NCBI GenBank assembly: GCA_028551475.1
Contig: CM052356.1
Span: 19,371,884 to 19,435,883 of the forward strand
Direction of reading: 5' to 3'
Length of the DNA: 64,000 bases
Source of the DNA: Casuarina equisetifolia
Taxonomy: Eukaryota; Streptophyta; Magnoliopsida; Fagales; Casuarinaceae
In this document: positions 49,466 through 63,292 of the stretch, piece by piece
Position numbering within the stretch: position 1 is the stretch's first letter
How the letters are laid out: each line of letters opens with the position of its first letter
Translations under genes and position numbers: made by a program
Notes under the pieces: generated by a model
The model's input: only the letters and a program-made list of their open reading frames with translations
Told to the model about the DNA's origin: nothing
Database searches by the model: none

Positions 49466-50749
49466 GAAAATAGAACATAACTATATAATAAGTATCACAT
49501 TCTAACACATTTACAATGTGTGACACATATTGAATTTCATTTTTTTAATGAGTAAATTTATGAAATTTTTTTCCGATCCTTTGTTTTGAGGAGGAGTGCC
49601 AAGGGTTTGTCAATTCCTTGATAAACTATTTCATTCTTTTCCTTTCTACGTTCTTGTGGAATTCAGTTGGAACTTACAATTGAGCTTAAAGAAAAGTAGT
49701 GATCACAATGCAAGGCGGGCTTTTTGGACAATGACTCTGTCAGCATAACAAGAGGCGTCACTTAAGGGGACAGTAATTGTGACGGCATTTGCAGTTTTAG
49801 TGCGTTCCATGTACAAGTGGATTCAATGGAGTGCATTTGTTCGTTTTACACCTTACACGTGGATTCTTTAACAGTTAATTTCAAAATTTTAAAGTTCTTA
49901 CTCTCATCACTTATAAGTTTAAGCGTTTATTTTTATAGTTTTAATATAGAACAATATTCACTTTTAACATATTTGCTAACACAAGTAGTACACATGAACT
50001 AAAATCTAATTTTGAGATATAAAAATTTATAAAATGAGGCTCATTCTTAATTTTGATATCATATTGAAATATGAGAGTTTATCTCATATTTAAGATTTTA
50101 AGTAGTGAAATCTTACCATTTATAAGGCTAAAAACATATTTTTACACTTATAATATAAGATAATACTCACATTTAATGATAACCAAAAGAAGTTCCAACA
50201 TCGTAGAAAACCTGCCACTCATGTTGGGAGTGGCATAATTAGTATGGAAATGGGTCACTGGCAATGGTGGGTGGGAATCAAATCAACACACACGCAAGAA
50301 CATTCCTCGCGTTGTGAGCCAAGCATATCACTGTAAGACATGGATCTATTCTCTTTGTAGGTAGCCACGGAGCTATTATATATCATCATGAATCTGATGA
50401 TGTAATTTGGATACTTTATTTCGAACTAAAGCAAAAGATTCAGCACCCTTATTGGGGCTGCCTTCCAATATCGGCATCTTAAAAAGGGAAGCTGCATCTG
50501 GCAGAAGATTAACGAAGACGTATCTCTGCAGCATCCAGCCAATTAGACATTTCGACGATCGGGTATCAGGCTATTTTTATCCACATGCAATCTTCTCTAG
50601 AGATTAGAATTCCTCCAAATCTAACGTCGGCGTCACTTTTTTGCTACTGGTCCTAGTTCCAGTTGAAATTCGAATTCCATGGATTCTTTGATAACAAGAT
50701 TGAAATAATGTGAGCCTTATATCACAATATTTTCAATAGTCTCTTTGTC

Positions 50750-50880
50750 AAAGTACGGAAAAACATTTTTTACAAAAATATTTATTTATAAATGAAAGAG
50801 TGTTTTATTGAAATTTGAATTCTAATACTATGTTATAAAGTTTAATTATGTATAGAAGTAGAAATTTTCTCTTTTATAAA
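50750..50880. repeat. AT-rich dispersed repeat, copy 3 (weak)
   Basis: Retains AAAACATTTTTTACAAAAAT, TTGAAATTTGAATTCTAATACTATGTTA and TTTCTCTTTTA in the same order as the other two copies. Confidence 0.45.
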
Positions 50881-53800
50881 TAAATATTTTTAAATATAAT
50901 TTAGGTTATTAAAATTTTTTTTGCCTTGTTACTTTGGACAAAGAATGAAAAATGTCAACCACCCCTAGGAATCCGTGACCTCATCGAGTCTTTTTCTTCT
51001 ATGATTTGCCAACCCACCACCTCGACTTAGAAAGCACTACTTGTTCAATGTTGACGTAGACATGGCAAATCTTTGGCTACCTTTGCAGATATGCAAGCCC
51101 ATCAGCCGACTTGCAATTATTCACGTAAAATTAGGAGCATATTTTGAAAGAAGATTCTCAGAGAGGAATTGGGTTTCAGGCATCAAAACCTTGTTAGACT
51201 TGGATGTTTTGATGTTGAAGAAGGATTCATTATCCATACATAAGTCTATCCTAGTGGCTTCCTTCCCCCACTCCTGTCAATTTACCAGTGCTTTCATTTT
51301 TCTCTTAGTGCGTCAGATTCGGACCGCATTTGCAGCTGCAATCTTTCGAAGCGTCTACTACTTTATAGTCCTACAACAAGGGGCCTCAAAGCAATTACCT
51401 TTTCTCCATGTTAGAATGAATTCCTCACAGTCCACTATCTTTAACAACGTTTTATATCCTTAAAAAGTTCTTCACGGTATAAAAGCTGTTGGTTGAGTTA
51501 GATCGCATAATGGTTGTATAATTGTTCCACTTTCGTAATGCAAGTAAGTCGTCCCTTTTAGGACGTGGCGGAAGTTCAAAAGTCTCTTGTTGAATTCAAG
51601 GGTTGTATAGCATGTAGAGCGTATGGAGGGACCTCGGAACAATGCAAATATAATCTGCAAAAATGTGGTGCCATTTCCACATTCAACATGCATGGAGTCC
51701 AAAATCTTGAATAACTTCTTATTATGTGTTGGATTTTTGAAGCGTTGAGAAAAATAGTCATATAATATTATCAATATATTAATATGACATTCTTTTTGTA
51801 TGCTCAGAGTTTTCTTTTCTTCATAATAGGTCTTACAGATTTTATTCTTTTAGAAAAAGTTTGATAAAAGGGGTGTTTAGGGATTGGTAACTGCACTTGA
51901 GCTACAAAGCAGGTGGCAGGTTTTATGAAAGGATTGAGCCCTTACTAATGTTGTAGCATAGCATAAATTTCCGTACAAAGTTGTCACCCATCACAAATTA
52001 GGTCCTCGTGATTTTTTTTTTCCATATTAGACCCTTTATAGCAGGAAAAAAGATTAGAGAGAGTGACGGATACTTCTTGGACGAAGTAAGATAATTCATA
52101 AGTGTTTGCCATAAAGTAGAAGGATCCAAGTAATTTATCAAGGAATGAACATTACTCTATATGCATGCGAGTGTATGAATTGATGGTTTGACATAATGGC
52201 TTTAAAATAACAATGGTGCTTCTGCATGAAAGTCACATACTTTAGGTGAAGTGATTACCGCATTAACAATCTTTCGTATTTGCTTTACCAACATTCTTAC
52301 TTAAGAACTAAGTAAAAAGATTTTACGAGAAACCGGTTTTGACCATGTTAAAGAATAAAATTCAAACAAAGAACAGTGCTCTGTTTCTTTATTATGTCAC
52401 GTACCTCTGTCTCTTTTTATCTCCTTCCTTGGCTCAAGAACTTATCAAAGTGAAAAACCTTCTGTGTCATCTCTTTCACCAAAGCTGGTTCTCATCTTGC
52501 CTAATCCAACCAAGATAGCGAAATGTGATGTCATGGAGAGAGCGAAAGCCATTAAGGATTGGTGCATTTCATAGGTGGAGCTCTTTTCGACAAGTATAAC
52601 GTCAGTGTCCAAACATGCCCCACTTGACATTTCAAATGCCTAGTGCCTCAGTGGACCTCGTCGGAAAAAAGCTTCCTGTCAGCAAAATGGCATCCCTCTT
52701 GGCGATCCTCCATGGCCATAATCACCCACAAAAGAAAATTAAGTGGGCTTACGTAGAAGCATCTAACAAAAGCACTTATCATGGTGTGATCACGTTCCGG
52801 GATTCAATCATAAGCATCGATTGTAACAGTGTCCCAAAGAGGAGCCCTGCGCAGATTCCCACTACCAGAGACCCCCAACTTTGGGAACCTTGCTGCAGTC
52901 AAGGTGCAGGACTCTCCACGCCAGTTCCAGCACTGGGATTCAAATTATTGGAAGTTGGCTAGAATTGTCAACCACACGTAATGCACGTGTGAAACTGGGG
53001 GTAGTAGATTTCCACTAGACCTGCCTGAGAATTTCTCCAATGGCATCTATCAACCTGGCGATTCTCACCCCCAATTTGTCGGAATTTCTTTACTTCTTTT
53101 TCAGAGAACTAACAAAGATTCTCGCGACAGTTCTGCTTATTCTGTTGTGTCTACAAATTATTAGCTATCTAAAATCGTTTTACATGAACACGAATCAACT
53201 TTTTCAAGACCCAGTTGCATATTATGATTGTCAGACATTTTATAGTTTTCTTTTTCCATTATATAATCTACTAATGCTTTCCCACTTGACGTCGGAATCC
53301 AAAACCAAGTGTGAGTAGAGTAGGAAAGCTCTTTTATGTAAATAGGCATTACAATTATGTCATTTTTGAGATATTTTCACGCGTACTAATGATTTAATAT
53401 ACACAACACGATAGAAAGTTTCTTGTTTTTAGCTCTATCGCCTTTACTATGTGCCCTATATTTTACTCCCCACCAACGTCAACATTCTTTTTACACCTTA
53501 TTTTCCTCCATGGTCGGGTCTGCACTTGAAGGGATTCTATCTAAAGAAGAGGCAGAAAGAGGATTGGACAAGGTGACAAAATAGGACACCATTTTTCCAT
53601 GTCATGTTCTGCGCATGAGGGGATGGAAGAGAGAATTTCCGTCACGAAATCTAAAAGAGAGTAGGGGGAAAAGCAAGGAAGGGAACTTCCAAGTGTTTGG
53701 AATCCGTAGGTGCAAGAGTTGGAGAGAAGGGTATGGGAGATAATCTAGTCATCTTCTAGGAAGGTGGAACAAATAAAAGAATGTGGATGACGAAGCTTGT

Positions 53801-56800
53801 GCTCCCAGAAATATCCTGCTTGCCTATCTCTGTCTAGGAGAATTATGCTTACCAACCCATATTGTCAGGCTGAAATAAGGAGAATCTACGTGGGAAGGTT
53901 GTCACATTAATTAATCATATGCTAAAAGTTTAACGTTTGTTTTTCTTTCATTGGTTATCTTATAATCTTTTTATATGTTTAAATGTTATTCCACCAGTTT
54001 CAAGGGGAAAAAATTGAATATCTTTTTTTGTAAATTTGAATTTACATGATTTACTGGTATTCAAGAAAGGGGTATATTAAAATTAGTATTTTTCTTCTAT
54101 TGATAATATCTTGATTTAATGTCTTCTTTATATCTTTAAAATCTTTATTTTTTTTAATGGTTGATTGTATTAGAATTTTCCTGACAGATCTTACGCTAAA
54201 ACGGATTGATAAGACACAGTAATTTTGTTCAGCTTTTTATGTTAGTTTTGGATGTGACATGCCGCCTCTTGGCATGGGCTATGCTACGTCGTCCGACAAG
54301 CGACGTGTCATACACATTTGCCCGAAAGCTGGGACGTGGGACAAAAACTCGAGTTTTGGAGATGCACGTTCGCACAGATCGCCGAAGATCTGCCACAAAT
54401 CAAATCCACTGCTTTTTTTCTCGCCAAACCAAGTATTCTTGTTTGCTCTCGACCACACAATGGGCTGAAGACCTTGTTTTACGTAACATACATTTGGTTG
54501 AAAAAGGAGCAATACGTAAATACGCTGTTCTATTACTTATAAATTTTAAAATTCTGTGGACATGTTTTTTCACACACTCAAAGTATCAGAACATGTCGAA
54601 AATGGAATGAATGTTTACATCTGAGATTACGATATTATGATCCAGAAATCATCTTTCTTATATGTGAAGATAACAATCAATTTAAAAGAAGAAGAAAAAC
54701 ATTTGTAATACAAAAGTTCTTCTTCTTGGAATCCTTTTCTGTACGGTTCTTTTTAAATCAGCCCCAGCAACAAGAGTAGCAGAACGGCATGAACTTTAAT
54801 TTTTATTGGCTACTTTTACCCATAGGCGTGGTTGATATGGCGAACTTTTGGTTAGGTGGGGGGACTATAATATTTGGGAAATCACTACATGATGGGCATA
54901 ATTTTACTGGTTATGCAGGGGGCCCTTGAGTCGAGAGTCAGTGTTTTTTAATTCCTCCATATCAACTTTCTTAATTAAACGTAAAATTACTGTGACAGTT
55001 CATTAACTTATTAAAAGGCCTTTAGAAAAACCAAGCAGTTATACTCCCACTATTAGCCTCCCTTTCTTTAACTTTACCTTTTTAATACACGAATGACTGC
55101 TTACTTTCTGCTCAGCACGAGCTATTCAAAATATAATCCGTCACTTCTCATTACCAAAAAATCATATTGCTACATGGTTTGGTGGGCTGCTTTCGGCTTT
55201 TCAAATTAATCAAAGCGGGCCGATATTTACAAACCAATAAAGTCTTCCAATCTTCCTATAAAAAGCTCGAATTATTGGAGGCCAAGCAACTGCGGAAGTT
55301 GTTAGGTTAAAGTAGTGCATCAACTTGTCAAAAACGAGCATTTGTTTTGATGATTTCGGCTTTTAATGTCGTTCGAAGATGGTAAGGATTTGAGGAATTC
55401 TGGCCTCTGAACATTTTGAATAGAATAGGAAAGGTTAAACGGAAGTGTATCCATCATATAACCAGCCCAAGAGCCCTTTACCTAGACAAAAGTGAAAAGG
55501 GGAGATTAGAAGGAACCCGAGAGTCTCATCACTCTGAACCAAGTAACTTGGAACTACATGGGAGCTTATCTACACTGTAAATTTTCTCTAGTCAATTTTC
55601 TCGTCGTGTTTTTGGATGTCAACGTTTTATTCCCATCAGAATTCAATTTCAATTTTTACGTCCCATATAAGAAATCCTTGTTTCAATAATTTTTACGTCG
55701 TATTTTTTTCAAAATAATTTTCGTATTCTAAAACTAATATCTCATATTTATTTATATGAGTAAATTTCTCTAAGTGAATAATAGATTTTGAGAAAAGAAA
55801 TGGGACAAATAAAAGAGACTTGGGTCTATACCATCAAGCATGTGATAATCAATTTTAACATTTCGGAATCACCGCCTTCTTGGCCACCTCGGCCGGAAAA
55901 AGAAATAAAAAATTGCTCTCACTTTCTTATGCGTCGGTGACAAAAGCCAAGTGATTCCAGTGGCCTGATTTTTATTCTTTTCATAACACTGTACTTATAG
56001 TTATTTTGAGTTTTTCAAATTATCTAACTTCTAGACTTAAGAGTTTTTAGTAGACTTAATTACAAAGATATGAGTTACATTAGAAAGTTCATTATTCTTC
56101 TTAAAATCTGCTTATAAGGAAGACATACATTTTATTTTAAAGATGATTTTTAAGTAATATTTAAATATGATAAATGTACTTTATCTCCTTAAATACGACA
56201 AATTTAAATATTATTCGAAAGCATGCCTATTTATAAGTTAAACAAATATGATACTTTTCACACCATTCTTCATAATTTATATTGTCAAGCTATTGAAAAA
56301 TAAAGCATAACATAGAACAAGATGGATAAACAAATTTAAACTAATTTAGATGGAGAATGGAACTTTTGAAATTGTATTAAATTGTTCATAAAAGGTATAA
56401 AAAAAAAACTAAATACATGACTTTATTACACAAACTATGCAACACATCAAACTCTCTAATGTTGGTTATATATTTCAACAAAAACATATATTTAAAACTT
56501 AAAAAAAAAAAAAACCCTTATTTGGTAAGTAACATCCATGAAACAACTTCAGCAAAGGCTACACTCAACTCAGAAATGGAGTACAACTTATACGTCGATC
56601 TTTGTGATGTCAAGCTTGAAGGATTTTTTAAGAGTTTAATACGTGATTATGTATGAGTTTATTATGATAAACAAATATAAAAGTGAGGAAGTTTAAATTG
56701 GCTCATAGTTGATGTAATTAGATTCAACCAAACTGATAACTACGTGCATCTCTTTATTTAGGAAAACAATGTTTCCTTGTAATGAAACGATTATTTTCCC

Positions 56801-57174
56801 TTTGACCTCTTTCCATGATTTCGAGGTAAAAGAATAAAAAAGAAATTTCGAGGTAAAAGACGGCGTCTCTTTAATTACCTCTACAGTCCAGGGAATCTAC
56901 CTGAATTCTCGTGTTTTGTCCGAGGAGAATCTCCCGTGAATTTTCCTTTCCAGTAAGAGAATCTCTCCCCATTGTCCTAATTCCAGGAACGACAGAACGG
57001 TTACTTCCCAGTGTATCGCTTCTGTTAGTTTAGCGGCGTCACTTTTTTTCTCGAATTCCCACTTCGCTCCTCCCAAAGGACGGCCAATAGAACGGCAAAG
57101 GGCAATCACCGTCACTCTCTCCGTTTCAAAATCTCTCGCGCTTTGATTCTTCATTTTGTTAAAAAAGGGGAAAA

Positions 57175-57199
57175 GAAAAAGAAAAAGAAAAAGAAAAAG
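57175..57199. repeat. Purine microsatellite (AAAAAG)n in MCU promoter
   Basis: Four units of a 6-bp purine repeat lie directly upstream of the MCU TATA box. Confidence 0.9.
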
Positions 57200-57212
57200 A
57201 TTCTTTTCCGCC

Positions 57213-57222
57213 TTATATATAC
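57213..57222 (+). promoter_or_regulatory. TATA box, MCU gene
   Basis: TTATATATAC about 90 bp upstream of the MCU start codon, which leaves room for a 60-bp leader. Confidence 0.6.
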
Positions 57223-57312
57223 CGCACGGAACGCTCAGAAGGCTCAAACTCCGAGCACTCAGATATCGGAATCCCTCGTTGTCCCCTTTCTCTTTCAAAT
57301 TCTATTCCTTCA

Positions 57313-58676
57313 ATGGCGCTTCGGAAGACGCTTGCGAAGCGTGTATTCGACGGTTGCAGAGTGACATTACCGTCGATGACTTTAGAACACTCTCCGATCT
57401 CCTCCCCCTTGCTTCGGCTCCCGGTCCCCCCAAATGCTTCGAGAACGAACTTCCACCGCGAGTACATCACAACGCCGGAATCCACCATGAAGGGATTTTT
57501 CCGGCGGTTCCTGCACCGGAGGGCCCCGAACCAGTCGGCTCCGAGGCTCCCGGAGTTCCTGTCCCTGCCGGTCGGGGAAAAGCTCCGGGATAAGCTCAGG
57601 GCGATCAACATTGCCGGCGATCATCTCAGACTCGAGGGGCTGAGCGCTCCGGTGGCGGATCCGGTCGCATCCGCTGATTCGATGAACGGAATGACGGTGA
57701 ACCAAGCGAGGAAGATCCTGAGGCTCGCTCAGATGGAAAAGCTAAGAGCAAAGCTGAGGGAGATTCCGAAGAGTTCCATTACTTACTCCGAATTCCTAAG
57801 CATCTGCGCCGAAGGCTGTAAGAATGCGGATCAGGGCGTTGAGTTCGCGAAGATGTTAGACGAGTGCGGAAACGTCATCGTTCTGGCGAACATAGTGTTT
57901 CTTCGGCCTGAGCAGGTAACTTTTCCGTTTTTGACTATTTAATTTCTAAAGGTCTATACTATTGTCGAGCCCTTTAGGAAATGACAAAGCGTTGTCCGTA
58001 GCAAAAACTCCGTGGTGGATATTACGTGTCTATCTCAACATCTCTTTCACTTTCCGTTCCGTGTTACGGGTACGGATGTACCGTCCCATAGGCGCGTGAG
58101 AGTCGGTATCCATTGCCTCCGCACTAGAACATTTCTAGTGACTTCCGATTAAGCCTAATCTTGAAACGTTCTTGATGACCGCAGGTGGCAAAGTCAATGG
58201 AAGCACTGATTTCTAAATCCATAGCCAATCCAGAGGACCCCAGAATAAAAGAGCTGGAAGAGATGGAGAGCCAGAAGGCCCTGATCGACAACAAAGCCCG
58301 GGCGTTGGTCCGTGGCGAGCTGTACTGCGGACTGGGTTTTCTAGTGGTTCAAACACTGGGCTTCATGAGGCTCACCTTCTGGGAGCTCACCTGGGACGTG
58401 ATGGAGCCCATATGCTTCTTCGTCACCTCGCTCCATTTCGCTCTGGGGTACGGGTTCTTCCTGAGGACTTCCACAGAGCCCACTTTTGAAGGATTCTTCC
58501 GGCGTAGATTCCAGGCCAAACAACAAAAGCTGATGCAAACCCACAATTTCGACATGGATAGGTACAATGAGCTCCGGAGAGCTTGTTATCCAAACTGCTC
58601 TCCCTTTCCAACCCCACGACATTTTTCTTCTGGCAATCACGAAGCAGGGACGTTTGCTGGTGCCATGCATCGTTGA
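57313..58676 (+). CDS. MCU: Mitochondrial calcium uniporter pore protein
   Basis: Pore subunit of the inner-membrane calcium uniporter. Exons are 57313-57915 and 58185-58676 (GT-AG), 1095 bp, 364 aa. The first 60 residues are Arg- and Ser-rich with almost no acidic residues, as in a mitochondrial presequence ([16 protein letters not shown]). The matrix domain includes [20 protein letters not shown] and FLRPEQVAKSM. A predicted coiled coil ends near residue 245. Two membrane segments follow, [20 protein letters not shown] (about 249-268) and [18 protein letters not shown] (277-294), with the pore loop WDVMEP between them at 271-276. Asp272 and Glu275 match the DxxE calcium filter. [19 protein letters not shown] block follows, as in plant MCUs. 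The start is the first ATG after a TATA box. Nothing is missing. Confidence 0.95.
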
Positions 58677-59318
58677 AAGCAAATTACACATTTTTCCAAG
58701 CAATAATAAAAAAAAATACCCAAAAGGAACATATTTGAGATTAAGATGAGTGATTTCCTTCAAGGTCGCCTGACTGGAAGTTTTTGAGCAACATCGTCTA
58801 TGTGGCCTGAGGTTGTAAATATTAGGATCTATAAAACACCTTGCCTGCACGATCTATTGAAGTGGTCTGCCTCTGTCTTTGTAAAGAGCATACAACGTCA
58901 AGGAAAACAACTGCCCTTATTATGTTATTTTCCCTGGCCATTTTAAGGCTTACAAACTAACTATTATGGATACAAACTAGCTAGCTCTCAGCAAATCAGT
59001 CTTTTACTGTCTCTTTCTTCGGCTTGGAGTGTCCACGCAAAAGAAATCACTTGTTGCGCTCAAAAGCCTGGAATAGTGTGAATGCGGGGAAGTTCGTGTG
59101 AAAAAGTTCGTAATCTGAAGAAGGGACATTAAACAAAACGAAGATAATTTATGGTTGAAATGATTGTGGCAGACACATTACAGCAGGTCTTTTGGCTGTA
59201 GTGACGATGTATTCTCCCAAGTGTCTTTTGACTATTTACTTTTTCCTTCACAACTTGGGCATTTTAAATGCAAGTGGCCTCCTAGGATTCATGGACTCGA
59301 AGGGGCGGAAGTTGATTT

Positions 59319-59341
59319 TATATATATATATATATATATAA
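59319..59341. repeat. Microsatellite (TA)n
   Basis: Perfect TA run of about 23 bp. Confidence 0.9.
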
Positions 59342-60731
59342 ATTTCATGGAAAATCAAGAAATTGCTTTGTTTGTTTGTTTGTTTTCAAGAAACTTTTGA
59401 AGCTCTTGGAATTATTTTCCTATAAAGCGGAGAAAAAGAAAATTTTTCCAAGGACTCTGGTTCCTAGAAATGCTTTTCCATAACACAAATGGAATCTTCT
59501 GTGTGGTAGAGTTGCTTTGGAATATTTTAAGATACAAGAGCTTTAAAAATACCAAGTTTCATTTGTTTTTCGTCTTAGTGAGTTAATAATCATTCCTTTA
59601 CATAAACAATTCATGCCAAATTCAATGCCTATGTTCATGGAATAAGAAATAGAATTAAAACTTTTCATCTTGAGAATATTTTCTTCAAAAACAAACATAG
59701 CTTAAGAACCCTGTAGTTTTGCACTGTTTAGAAACCGGCCGCACTGACTAAGTCCTGAATTTCCCACCGGCCTCGAAGCGTTAGTGGCACTCACTCATAT
59801 GCTTCAAGATGAAGAAATTCAGAGCTTTGCGTTTTTCTTTTTCCAAAAAAAGTAAAGAGTGTCGTTGCAGAATGGGATTCGCTGAGTCCATAATCAAACC
59901 CTTGATTTGGCCTGCATTACCATAAGTCTACCACCCAGAGGCTTCCATGCAATTCATGTCGAACTGGCAAGTAAAGCTTTTCAAATAAGAGAAAAACAAA
60001 TCATATTAGAAAATTTAAAATTTAACCAAAAATAATCCAGTTGAGGAGACATTTTTATATTTAAAAATTATATATATTTTTTATACAAAATTTTATCTCC
60101 AACAAAAATCGAAGCAGAATGAATTTTTAATCTGTGCTAAATCTTTAAGAATGACATGACATTTGTTTGCATGGACCCAACAAAGAATCAAACTTGATCT
60201 AATTTTAAAACCTAATATCCATATCCAACTCTTCCGCAAATCCGATAACGAAAAAAGGACTTCTTCAAAAGTGCAAATGAAAATAATTCTTGTTAGTACG
60301 GAAAAGACAGAAGTGTTCTTCAGAAAAATGAATTATGGAGCGTAGAACTTCATTTTCCAATCTTGGTCTTTTGTCTTCTTGTTGGTGGAACGCCAGCAGC
60401 GTAGAACTTAAGCATCGAAGGCACTGCCACTTGTAAACCAATGAAGGAAATGCTAACGTATTACAAACTCCGGCTGTCTGCAGGTTACATCAAAACTTCT
60501 ACTAGTAATGCCAACGTCTTTGGCCTCAAGAGTAGCATCGATTTTATTCTAGAAAGATCAGAACAACGAATGTTACGCGAACTCACTGCTTTATTGGACA
60601 TAACGGAAAAAATGTTCATGGAATCACAAAGCAGTTTCGGACAGATTCCAAAATCGGCTGTTCTTGGCTCCTACCTTAGAACTCACTTGTAAGAAAAGAT
60701 TGTATTACGACCTATTGTGATAGGTGAAGAG

Positions 60732-60757
60732 AAAAGACAAAAGACAAAAGACAAAAG
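60732..60757. repeat. Short tandem repeat (AAAAGAC)n
   Basis: Three to four perfect 7-bp units. Confidence 0.9.
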
Positions 60758-62164
60758 CGTTTGTGTGAAGCCTCAAGAGGCAAAAAATAGCAAGAAGGTG
60801 TTGTTTTAGGGGGAAGAGACACACCTCCTTAAAGAAATTAGTATAATTTCATAAATTCATATACTCCCTTTTAGGTTGTAGGCTTTATTTAAATTGTATA
60901 CTAAACAAGTATTAATTGTTATCACATTACATATTAAATAGATCAAATAATAGGTACAAACTATTAAACCCTCATTGATAATTGCTTTCTTCTATGAAGA
61001 TTCAGCTTATGTTGCTATGTGGCTTCACACATGGTGAGGTGCTAAACCATCATATGTAATTGATATCTTTTACAGGGGCTAGTTGTGCAACTTGCTTTGT
61101 TATGGTTCCACAAGTAGAAAAGTGTTTTTGTGATGCTTACTTAGAAATTTGGACTCTATTATTATGTTAGAACATATATTATTTAGATTAACATTATTTT
61201 ATAAAAATTAGAACACTTACACATATAATGATGAATATAGTAAGTCATGATATTATTAATACGAAACATACATTATGAGTTGAGCATGCATGCTTACCTA
61301 CTTCAAGCTTTTGTCAACCAAGTTGTGGCCGTTTTGTTAGATTATCAGTACAATTGAAATCATTAGACAGCCTTTTCATCTCCCTCTACACGATTAACAA
61401 TTGAATAGGAAAAGTTGACTAAATTTTTGCTCACGTCCTTCATTATTTTTTCATCCTTTGGCCTATCAAATTACATTCAAGTTGAAAAAAGAAGAGTAAT
61501 TTGATGCCCTGTTGCAGGCACCACCATCTAAGTGGCTGGTGAGACCTCCCATTGTCACTAGTGCAGAGCTCGCCTGAAATTCAAATGACCCATGACTTCT
61601 CCCCTTTCTTTTCAACCATTTTTAGAGTACCATCATCGTTACAGGAATGGCCAGCCCCAATCAACGGTGATCTCTGCCCTCTCAAGTGTGAGTTGCTTGC
61701 GGAACAACGATGTCGCCATTTCGTCTCCGCCGTTTCATTGGAAGAGAATTGACGTCATTCACAATTTTTACTCAGAATGAATAGACAATACCGGATTTTT
61801 AAAATCTGCAATCGACACCAATGTCAATTTTCACACGTAATCTGAGAAATGAGTGCATTGTCGTTGCACTTTTCAATTTTGGCCTCTTTCTTTTCACCTT
61901 TTTTTAATGGGTCCGATGCTCACCTTTGTTTTTTTCCGGTTGGATTGGTTGTGAAAGTCATTGCGTTGAACCAAATGGAGAGGTTGGCTTCAGGTCCTTG
62001 TCAAGCATATGCATATATAACTCGCCAACTCTGATACTGATGTTAGGAAATTATACGAATACTACAATAGTAAATACAACTCATATAACAAATATTAATA
62101 AATATTAAGAAGTTTACACGATCTTTCTTTATGTTTATGAAATAATAATTTATTCGCGATCAAT

Positions 62165-62235
62165 AAGTGTCTAGTTTAATTGGTAACTGATATCGCCTTC
62201 AGATTAAAAATCAAGATTCAATATACACAAAAAAA
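62165..62235 (+). mobile_element. Possible tRNA-derived SINE relic
   Basis: TAGTTTAATTGG at 62172-62183 fits the Pol III A-box pattern TRGYNNARNNGG. GATTCAATA about 32 bp further on weakly resembles a B box, and an A-rich tail follows (ACACAAAAAAAAAT). No cloverleaf can be drawn convincingly and no target duplication was found. Confidence 0.3.
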
Positions 62236-63128
62236 AATCAAATTAATAACATCTAAAATAGTTGTGCCTAAAAAAACAATTTCTTCGCGTCTTTTCTTTT
62301 CTATTATTATAACAAGTTTTTCTTAACTTAGAAAACTACCATTTATTATACCTTCTTGCTTAGCCTGGCAGATGCGACGGAAATCCAAGCCCATGAAAAA
62401 TAACTGAACCGATGAATTCAGACGTGGAGAAAAGAAGCCCACATCTCCAAATACATTATTCCAACCCAGACTTGTAAATCAAGAAACGAAAGCACAAAGC
62501 CAGCTGATTTGATGATGTCCAGGGGCCCCTGACAGTTTCTGATGTAGAATAGTGACATACACTTGCTTCTGATAAACTCTACATGCGTCAGAATGAAACG
62601 TTGTCATATGCAGAAGTAAGCTTAAGGCCTTCTTTGTTAATGGGCCCAGTACCCGAGTGGAATTGAGTTATTTATTTTTGGTATTCTCTATGTATTTCAC
62701 ATTAGAAACCCATTACATTATGGAGCCTGTGCAATTTCTGACAAGATTTACAGTAATTTCAAAATTTATGAGAATTATGTCAATAGTGATAATTTCCCAC
62801 CATAAAATCCTCTTGCTATTTGAAGTTTTGAATTTGAGCTGCAATAATGAACACCTATTCATGGGCGGGCAAAGGATGCAGCTTTGAATTCCTTTCCCAC
62901 TTTACTTATTTTTGAAGGAAAACACAGTGAACCCTCTTTCTCTGCATAGAGAAAAGGATGTTCCATCTCTTCTGCCCAAATGATTTATCCTCTATGATAG
63001 TAGGCCATATCAATTGAGTGATAGAAAATCATCGAGGTTTGGTACCGACTTCAATCCACAAGAAATTGTGACCCACTAACCCCTCGTGCTTGTTACCGTA
63101 CAACAACATTAGAGCTAATTATCCATGG

Positions 63129-63158
63129 AAAAAGAAAAAGAAAAGAAAAAGAAAAAGC
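63129..63158. repeat. Purine tract (AAAAG)n
   Basis: Imperfect AAAAG/AAAAAG units, similar to the tract near the MCU promoter. Confidence 0.85.
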
Positions 63159-63240
63159 TGCCACGGCGGTCCATTGGCACATGTTCAAATTTACTCCTTG
63201 GAACGTAATAGAAAATGAACTTGGATCCTAGCATGCCTTT

Positions 63241-63244
<4 letters not shown>

Positions 63245-63288
<44 letters not shown>
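63245..63288. repeat. Microsatellite (TC)22
   Basis: Perfect 44-bp TC run, the longest microsatellite in the window. Confidence 0.95.

Positions 63289-63292
<4 letters not shown>

Larger units (their letters stand above)
46411..57312. other. Long gene-poor intergenic region, about 11 kb
   Basis: No convincing gene on either strand. Contains a two-copy 186-bp tandem repeat (46735-47095), poly-T runs (47265, 48070), a TTTA repeat (about 48649-48672), three related AT-rich relics (48790-48907, 49330-49465, 50750-50880) and the MCU promoter at its right end. ORFs of 60-140 codons, including 51041-51463 and 52615-52962, match no family I know. Confidence 0.6.

Noticed and set aside
51041-51463. 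140-codon ORF
   Set aside because: No motif, no promoter and no related protein that I know.
52615-52962. 115-codon ORF
   Set aside because: No recognised family and composition like random sequence.
57143-58850. Long ORFs antisense or out of frame over MCU
   Set aside because: Shadows of the MCU exons; no domains.
60441-60692. 83-codon ORF with protein-like composition
   Set aside because: No family resemblance, no TATA box close by; not enough to call a gene.
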